From: Tigriopus japonicus
Lineage: Eukaryota; Arthropoda; Copepoda; Harpacticoida; Harpacticidae
Length of the DNA: 64,000 nucleotides
Assembly (NCBI GenBank): GCA_010645155.1
Contig: CM021320.1
Span: 3,237,796 to 3,301,795 of the forward strand
Direction of reading: 5' to 3'
In this document: piece by piece, positions 58,076-64,000 of the stretch
How the letters are laid out: every line of letters begins with the position of its first letter
Position numbering within the stretch: position 1 is the first letter of the stretch
Position numbers and translations under genes: made by a program
The notes under the pieces: generated by a model
The model's input: the letters and a program-made list of their open reading frames with translations, nothing else
What the model was told of the DNA's origin: nothing
Databases searched by the model: none

Positions 58076-59512
58076 GGCGTGTTGACCTCGAATGTCCGTG
58101 TGCGGTAGTGAATAAGTGACGGCCGTCAACGTGGCATGACCCTGAGTCGGACAAATGATCGGAAAGTGCGATTGTTCTTGGTTGGATGGATTTGGAGAGG
58201 AACTGAGTTTTGAGAGGAGAAGAGAGCGAGTGTAGCTCGTTGATTCAAAGGGTGACGGGATTGATTGCCGTAACGACGTAGAAATGGAGAATGGCTTGAT
58301 GGGAATAAAAGGTGGATGTTTTGTAAATGTAGAATAATTTTGATATTTTAAGGAGCATTGCTAGTGGTTGAAATAATGATCACATGGGATTTTTTATGTT
58401 AGACATATTTGTCTTATGAGAAATGTTGGATTTGAATAAGTATTTGGGTTAGGTACAGAACCCAAAATTAATTGATGAGAAGATGAATGCTATTTGGCCT
58501 TTATTGATGAAACTTGGCACGTTTTTTGATTTGATGAAGAAAAAGGAGCCGTTCTTGTTCGTTTTGGTTTGAAAGGCCCTGGATGAGAACTATCACGCTG
58601 ATATTTTTTGTTTGGGGAGGAGAAGGAAAAGATGAACAGTTCCCGTATGAGGGTGTGTCAAGTCAATTTCTCATGGGTTAATATAAAACGATTACTCCAT
58701 AGAGCTGAAATTCTTTGACACTATTAGAATGCTCTAGATAGTACCAATTTTCTTCATTACTAAAACAATTTCAATGCCATGAAATTGAATATCAAATTTT
58801 CCACTTGAGGTGCCATATATGCTTACCGATCTACCTCTATTCCGGTTGTCGTGGCGAAACGGGATCATTTCCAGTCCTAGACATAGGAAAAGGTGGATAG
58901 GTAATAGTGTGTCTTTTCAACCTTTCGGCTTGCAACCGAAAAAAATGTTTTTTTTTTTTAACTTAGCTCATTCCCATCACAATATCATAGAACCTCTAGA
59001 TGCCCTAGACCGTTGATTTATCGTGCTTGATAGAGAACTCGGTGGTTAAAACCATTTTTTTTGTACTAGAGTTTGAACTAAGAACATTCTTTTTCTTCAG
59101 GCGGCAGGATCTAAACCACTATTTCAAGAAACTTTTCCCTCTCTCAAAAAACGCTGGTACCTGCAAGAGGTCTCAAATTCATAAATATGATCACTAGGAA
59201 AACTATCATCATCTAAACGTAAAACAAGAACAAATGGCATGAATCAAAGCACGCCAAAAATGCAATACCAGACTCTAAATAAGAAATATGGAAACTTTAT
59301 CCATGAACCACGGAACTACCCGCATTATCTGGCTAAAGCCCTTAAGAAGGCCCCCCCCCCCACCCTTTTCAGCTGATGATGTACCGATGGGGTCATTTTT
59401 TGCTCTACGTTCATGTGTTGCATAGTCTGTCACCTTCAATGTGTCCGCTTGGTTGAAGTGAACGTGGAACTCGATTATTAAACGTGTGAGAACGAAGAAA
59501 TCGGCCTTCAAA
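58076..59512. other. Divergent intergenic region between RabGAP and thioredoxin-like genes
   Basis: About 1.4 kb between two genes transcribed away from each other, so it should contain both promoters. Near the RabGAP side it is GC-balanced; the rest is AT-rich. A run of 13 C (about 59350-59362) lies about 150 bp upstream of the thioredoxin-like start. No definite promoter motif is seen. Confidence 0.45.
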
Positions 59513-62500
59513 ATGCGCGTGTTATCCTTGTGGGGCGTGTTGGTGGTGTTGGCCTCTTTGGAGTGCCTGGTGAAGGCCAATAATCTGGAAACGATGGAGG
59601 ATGCGGAGCTCCTCAAACTCATTCGACAAGAGCAATATGTTATTGTTCTCTTTTGTAAGCGACACTTTATCAGAAATTTTGCGTATGACATGAATGTTAT
59701 TTTATCTGTATTTAAGAAAATCGTTATCATCTCAAAAATCTGGGTATAGAAATGATCCTTGTTGACAGAATGGGGGGAAAAACTTTTTTTTTTGGGAACG
59801 ATGGCTGATGTTATTTTTTAGAATCGAAGTAATACTCAGACCTTTCGTCAGTTACTTCTAAAATGTAATTAATTATGATTACAATGATTTTGGTCTCAAA
59901 AGTAATTAAATACAATTACTACATTTTCCAATGCAATTAATTACAGTTACAAATACTTTCCAGAAGTAAGGGAATTACGTTCAATCACATTATTTTTTCA
60001 AATCAAGCTTGAACTCTTCTTTTCAAGCGCAAAATGTGCCAAAAGCATCACAAACCTGTGAGCTTTTTGTGAATCAATTTACACAACGAAAAATATTGGA
60101 AGAACGGGGAGAAAATCTGTGAAATTTCTAGTCTAAGAATTTCTAATGTAGGTGAAAATGTAATTGTAATTTGCAATTGAAAAATGTCAGTTACATGGGC
60201 TCAAATGTAATTAATTATAATTACAGTTACTTTGATCTCAAATGTTCTTAATTACAATTACATCACAGCTCTGGGCTAATGCTCTAAATATGTCAATATG
60301 GCATGTGTAAAAAGTAGATCTCCATCAAAAAATGAATGACAAAAACTTTGGCCACGAAAGTAGAGCGGCCGAAAATATTTAATTCTGAAGGCCAAATATT
60401 CAAATATTGTTTGACAAAAGAAAAGCAAAATATTTAAAAAGTATTCAAATAAGACCTATAGCTTGAAGACCTTTTTCAATATTGTACTATTCTCTTATCA
60501 AATAGTATTTGAATATTTGGCCTGCAGAATGAAATATTTTCGGCCGCTCTAGAAATTAGGTTCAAGCCAAGAATACTCGAAAAAATCATCCTTGGTTTTG
60601 GTTCGTTCTTTCATTTGAACATTTGTTCAACAAAAATATTAAGGTGAAGACTAAATGAACCTCACAGGTCTGAATTTTAAATATTCACAAAAAATCGATT
60701 CACTAACAGTTAGCAAATTAATTCATAATTAATTAATAAAAAGTGCCACATATTCGTGTTCCACCAATCATTTCTGATAGAAAAAAACCGTGGTTTGAAA
60801 CTGAAAGTTTTTATTACCCCGCTTACCTTAGGTGAAAATGACGTTTCGGGTCGTTGCGTGGATTATGAAACCGAATTATCGGCTGTTCGCGAGGATTTGG
60901 TGGATTCCCTGAATGCGTGGGTGGTTCGAGCCCAAGAAAAGAGCGAGCTGCGCAAAGATTTTGCCACCGACAACGATCCGGCCGTGATCTATTTCCGAAG
61001 AGGCGTGCCCGCTCTCTACCCTGGTAAGAACACACCCTCAAACCGCCCAATTGATCGAAATACACATGGCCATTCATCATTGTCATTGAAGGGACGGCCA
61101 ATGAGGAAGAGATGTTGGCCGTGTTCTCCACGTATCGTGAGAGTTGCGTTCAAGAGCTGACCGACACGAATTTCGAGCATTTGACGCAAGCTTCAACGGG
61201 TGCCACGACCGGTGATTGGTTCGTCATGTTCATTAGGTAATTGCATTGTTTAGGAATTGATCCGTCGATACAACTGGAGCACGTTTAAGAAGGGCCATTC
61301 AGATCGTGCAGTAAACATTTTTACTCTTACCAATAATTTCACTAACGGATTCTGAAGGTTGCGTGAGTCTAAAACGGGAAACTTCCGCAAAAGCTTGCTT
61401 TTTCTGTAAATTCTACGTTTTTTGTTGTGGAAGTTGTTTTGGTGTTTTGTACCCGCACAAGCTTCGGGGGAAGATCACTTACTAAACCTTTCCTTGAAAT
61501 TGTACGATTGATAATATTCATGCTTGATTTTTATTTCTATTATTCTTGACAATATGATATTCTTAAATTTAAGTAAATATTGCTCACAAGCATTTAAAAC
61601 TCATTTCATGGAGGAAACGGATCAAATCAATTCGTTTTCGTTTACGACGTGAGTTTGAGTCCTGGCTCTCAATTTCAAAATCGGTTGGTACAAAATGTAG
61701 AGAACACACGTGGGTACTTGAATAACTTTTTGGATCCTATTCTCGAGGAATATTATTATTATTATTATTAATGTTTATTGCGACTCTTGGTCATGTCATG
61801 GCGTTTAAAAAATGGATATATGTATAATCATAAAAAACTAAAAAAAGACATGTCACAAGTTAAAAATACGTTAAAAATAGTTACGTAAATCATGATATCA
61901 CAGTGAGTTGATTAGAATACGTTCAGTGCACATGGAAGAAATGAAGCGGGGATTGACAGACAGAGCAGATTCTGACAAGGGCCAGAATAGCATGGCCCTT
62001 GATTGAAATGCTCGGAATTTGTTGGAAATTTGAGGAAAGACACGTTGGGATCTTTGACGCTGGCATCGTAACCAGATTTGCAACCTGGCACACAGCATCG
62101 AAACCCCATGATCCCCATGACCCTTGGAGAGGTCCGAGGCACTTTTAGATCTGTTTCAATAACCCACACACGAGCTATACTGGAAGGCCAGTTAATCAGC
62201 CCGCCATTGTTTGTTTGGTACCGTTCAGTCACGAGTGTTCAAACTGTTCAGATGCTTCAAACAGCTTTCGGATAACTAATGTAAAATTTCAAGGAAAGGT
62301 TTAGTAAGTGACCCCGAAGCTTGTGCGGGTACAAAACACCAAAACAACTTCCACAACAAAAAACGTAGAATTTACAGAAAAAGCAAGCTTTTGCGGAAGT
62401 TTCCCGTTTTAGACTCACGCAACCTTCAGAATCCGTTAGTGAAATTATTGGTAAGAGTTATTAAAGGGACAATTTAGAGCCTACAAGCCTATTTCCAGCA

Positions 62501-63450
62501 AGATTGAATTGCTTTCATGAACCTGAGAATCATTACAGCTTTAAAAAATGACATTTCGCTTGAGATCAGCGAGTAATACTCATGTCAAAATGTTGTTTCT
62601 CGTATATTTTTTGTAGCATGATACGAGAAACAACATTTTGACATGAGTATTACTCGCTGATCTCAAGCGAAATGTCATTTTTTAAAGCTGTAATGATTCT
62701 CAGGTTCATGAAAGCAATTCAATCTTGCTGGAAATAGGCTTGTAGGCTCTAAATTGTCCCTTTAATAACTAGTATGATTAGATGTTTCTTCAGCTCTTTA
62801 CTAGTCTTCTACATTGATATTGGGCAGCCTGTCAATTTTTTTGATGTTCCATGTTTTCAGAGATGAATGTGAAGAATGCGACCGCATGACGGCACGTTGG
62901 GAAACCTTGGCGTGTCTCCACAAAGGTCGTCTCAATGTTGCCAGAATCAATAAGAGTTCCACAGGAGCCGTGACTTCTCGCCGATTTGAAGTCGGAATCC
63001 CACCTGAATACATCTTGTAAGGGTGTTTCACTTTCCTCATAATCGACCCTTTGATAAGATTGGATTCTTTTTTGTTAGCTTCCGATTGGGCCGAATGTAC
63101 CGTTACACCATCGAGAAGTACGACGTGGACTCGTTGTCGTCCTTCATGACTGGCTTCTACAAGAATGTCCAGGGTGAAAGCATTCCTCTACCCAAGTCAC
63201 CTTTGTAAGACAACTCTATTTCGAAACAATCAAAAAAGGTGTATCTTACATGATGATCGGGTTGTTTTTCAGTGATGATCTCGTTCAATTGTGCGTGGAT
63301 TATATCCGTGACTATCCGTTAATGGTGGCTGCTTTTGTGACCTTGCCCATTCTCTTGGCCTTGGTCTTTTATTTCCTCCTCAGTTCTGAGGACAAACCAA
63401 GAAGCAAGAAGAAGAAAACGACGACGTCAACCAAGAAGAAGTCCAACTAG
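59513..63450 (+). CDS. ER membrane thioredoxin-like protein (TMX-like), six exons
   Basis: Model: 59513-59654, 60832-61023, 61092-61236, 62861-63016, 63079-63204 and 63273-63450. All borders are GT-AG and in frame, giving 312 aa. Signal peptide about 1-22 (LSLWGVLVVLASLECLVKA). The first thioredoxin-like fold (about 23-113) has LLKLIRQEQYVIVLFC but no CxxC. The second (about 135-235) has WFVMFIRDECEECDRM, a redox-type CEEC motif, followed by RRFEVGIPP at the cis-Pro position. One transmembrane helix (about 267-290, PLMVAAFVTLPILLALVFYF) precedes a Lys-rich cytosolic tail (SKKKKTTTSTKKKSN). It probably sits in the ER membrane with lumenal redox domains, as for PDI-family TMX proteins; the exact orthologue is uncertain. 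Introns 1 and 3 are long because of transposons; the others are 62-68 bp. Confidence 0.85.
59822..60273. repeat. Intron 1 repeat rich in TAATTA/TTACA motifs
   Basis: Sequences such as GTAATTAATTATGATTACA and TAATTATAATTACAGTTAC recur in both orientations near the two ends, and the right edge reads CACAGCTCTG. It resembles hAT-type MITEs built from TAATTAC repeats, but the left end and target duplication are not clear. Confidence 0.45.
60363..60549. mobile_element. 187-bp TA-flanked MITE in intron 1
   Basis: Ends GAGCGGCCGAAAATATTT and its inverse, flanked by TA (60361-60362 and 60550-60551). The arms extend about 45 bases (AAGGCCAAATATTCAAATA on the left and its inverse on the right). No ORF. 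A truncated relative starts at 15103. Confidence 0.8.
61323..62458. mobile_element. P-element-like deletion derivative in intron 3
   Basis: A 1136-bp unit whose ends (ACTCTTACCAATAATTTCAC and its inverse) are arms of about 180 bp with very few differences. Inside, the minus strand encodes a THAP-type zinc-finger start, and an ATT microsatellite lies at 61751-61770. THAP domains are the DNA-binding part of P-element transposases. No catalytic region is left. I find no target duplication; a second hairpin adjoins the right end. Confidence 0.65.
61912..62118 (-). pseudogene. THAP-type zinc-finger fragment
   Basis: A minus-strand ATG at 62118 opens MGIMGFRCCVPGCKSGYD, followed by VSFLKFP: the CxVxGC start and the F/P element of a C2CH THAP domain. 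The later Cys/His pair and the conserved Trp are not found in the same frame, which stops at 61912. Probably the N-terminal stub of a transposase rather than a working regulator. Confidence 0.6.
62457..62769. repeat. 313-bp perfect hairpin in intron 3
   Basis: The left arm (62457-62605) and right arm (62621-62769) are exact inverse copies over about 149 bases, with a loop of about 15 bases. The ends read GTTATTAAAGGG and CCCTTTAATAAC. No ORF. Its left edge overlaps the right end of the P-like element. Confidence 0.85.
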
Positions 63451-63567
63451 AGATCTCGTTGGAAGAGCTCTGCCCAGGTCTAACTGATGAAGAAATAGGC
63501 TGTGATATCCAGACGATCATCCCGTTTCGCCTAATCTTGTATTGCCGTTTTCTTGCATTCCAGTTAA

Positions 63568-63573
63568 TTTATT
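63568..63573 (-). promoter_or_regulatory. Possible polyadenylation signal of the WIPI gene
   Basis: AATAAA on the minus strand about 218 bases past the WIPI stop. It lies inside the 3' UTR of the convergent thioredoxin-like gene, so the two transcripts should overlap. Confidence 0.45.
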
Positions 63574-63668
63574 CGTTCGTTTGATCATTCATTTCACACC
63601 TATTTTTTTCATGTTTTGTTACATTTTTACGCCCTGCAAGAGACACTTAGACAGGGATTTGTAAGAGA

Positions 63669-63674
63669 AATAAA
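63669..63674 (+). promoter_or_regulatory. Polyadenylation signal of the thioredoxin-like gene
   Basis: AATAAA 219 bases after the stop, followed by TAATAATAATAA. Confidence 0.6.
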
Positions 63675-63790
63675 TAATAATAATAAGCGCAATTTCTCGA
63701 GTTTGCAATCAATATAATTGTATTTGTTGTATATTGGGAGCTGATTGATTAGTTCTTTGACAAATTGGTTCCATAAAAAAGTGTTCGTCG

Positions 63791-63958
63791 TCAACGTCGC
63801 AAGGCATCCCAAGCTGAATCTTCCCACATATCTGTGAATACATCGTAAGCCACTTGATCGCACTTTCCATCGGCTGTGAAGATGTATTTATGAAAGGAGC
63901 CGTCCAAACAAGCCGCAAAAATTGTATCTTGCGGTCCAAACGCGCAAATACAAGCCAC
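63791..63958 (-). CDS. Last exon of a WIPI/PROPPIN WD-repeat protein (partial)
   Basis: Minus-strand terminal exon with an acceptor AG at 63960-63959 and a stop at 63791, encoding 55 aa. The text VACICAFGPQDTIFAACLDG then SFHKYIFTADGKCDQVAYDV matches the final beta-propeller blade of WIPI proteins, in particular WDR45/WIPI4 (CAFG, DG.FHKY.F...G.C). These proteins bind PtdIns3P on early autophagic membranes. The tail (EDSAWDALRR) is a little longer and less acidic than I recall for vertebrate WIPI4. The phosphoinositide-binding FRRG motif would be in upstream exons beyond the window. WDR45B is the alternative. Confidence 0.75.
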   Translation of the reverse strand: MACICAFGPQDTIFAACLDGSFHKYIFTADGKCDQVAYDVFTDMWEDSAWDALRR

Positions 63959-64000
63959 CTAAAAGAATTGAACGCATCCTTAATTGATTTCAATTAAAAA

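Noticed and set aside
1..64000. tRNA, rRNA, CRISPR or prokaryote-type operon structure
   Set aside because: No cloverleaf with A and B boxes, no rRNA-like sequence and no regularly spaced direct repeats were seen by eye. The genes are clearly eukaryotic.

Overview
The window is nuclear DNA from an invertebrate animal. The protein-coding genes have GT-AG introns, AATAAA polyadenylation signals and arthropod-style families. The intergenic DNA is AT-rich and full of small DNA transposons. A crustacean, possibly a copepod, fits best, but this is an inference from gene style and no search was run.

Left part (1-25.5 kb, plus strand): four intact, single-exon DEG/ENaC (pickpocket/ASIC-type) sodium-channel genes at 199, 8387, 17688 and 23861. 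They form two closely related pairs (1+2 and 3+4). They are separated by TE-rich DNA holding a Tc1/mariner-superfamily DD37D element with an intact transposase, a nested mariner derivative, a second GC-rich transposase fragment, two relics of a non-LTR retrotransposon, hAT-type MITEs with 8-bp target duplications, TA-flanked MITEs and several foldback repeats.

Middle (25.5-51.5 kb): one minus-strand first coding exon (26214-25492) of an unrecognised Ser/Pro-rich protein. Its splice donor lies about 10 bp beyond the polyadenylation signals of the fourth channel gene, so its intron runs into, and perhaps contains, the channel cluster. To the right are about 25 kb with no supported gene and few visible transposons, possibly 5' introns and regulatory DNA of that gene. 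A 130-base run of N lies at 51552-51681.

Right part (53.4-64 kb): a compact gene group. It holds a five-exon secreted C1q-domain protein (+), an intronless-CDS RabGAP1-type GTPase-activating protein (-), a six-exon membrane thioredoxin-like protein with a CEEC motif (+), and the last exon of a WIPI/PROPPIN WD-repeat protein (-, cut by the window end). Neighbours are arranged tail to tail. Introns 1 and 3 of the thioredoxin-like gene carry MITEs, a P-element-like relic with a THAP-type zinc-finger start, and a 313-bp perfect hairpin.

The channel genes probably supply subunits of the same or related cation channels. The right-hand genes (Rab regulation, ER redox, autophagy lipid binding, secreted C1q) share no obvious pathway. 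I found no CRISPR, operon, tRNA or rRNA. The most unusual features are the channel cluster with a substituted gating motif and a conversion tract, and the perfect intronic hairpin.
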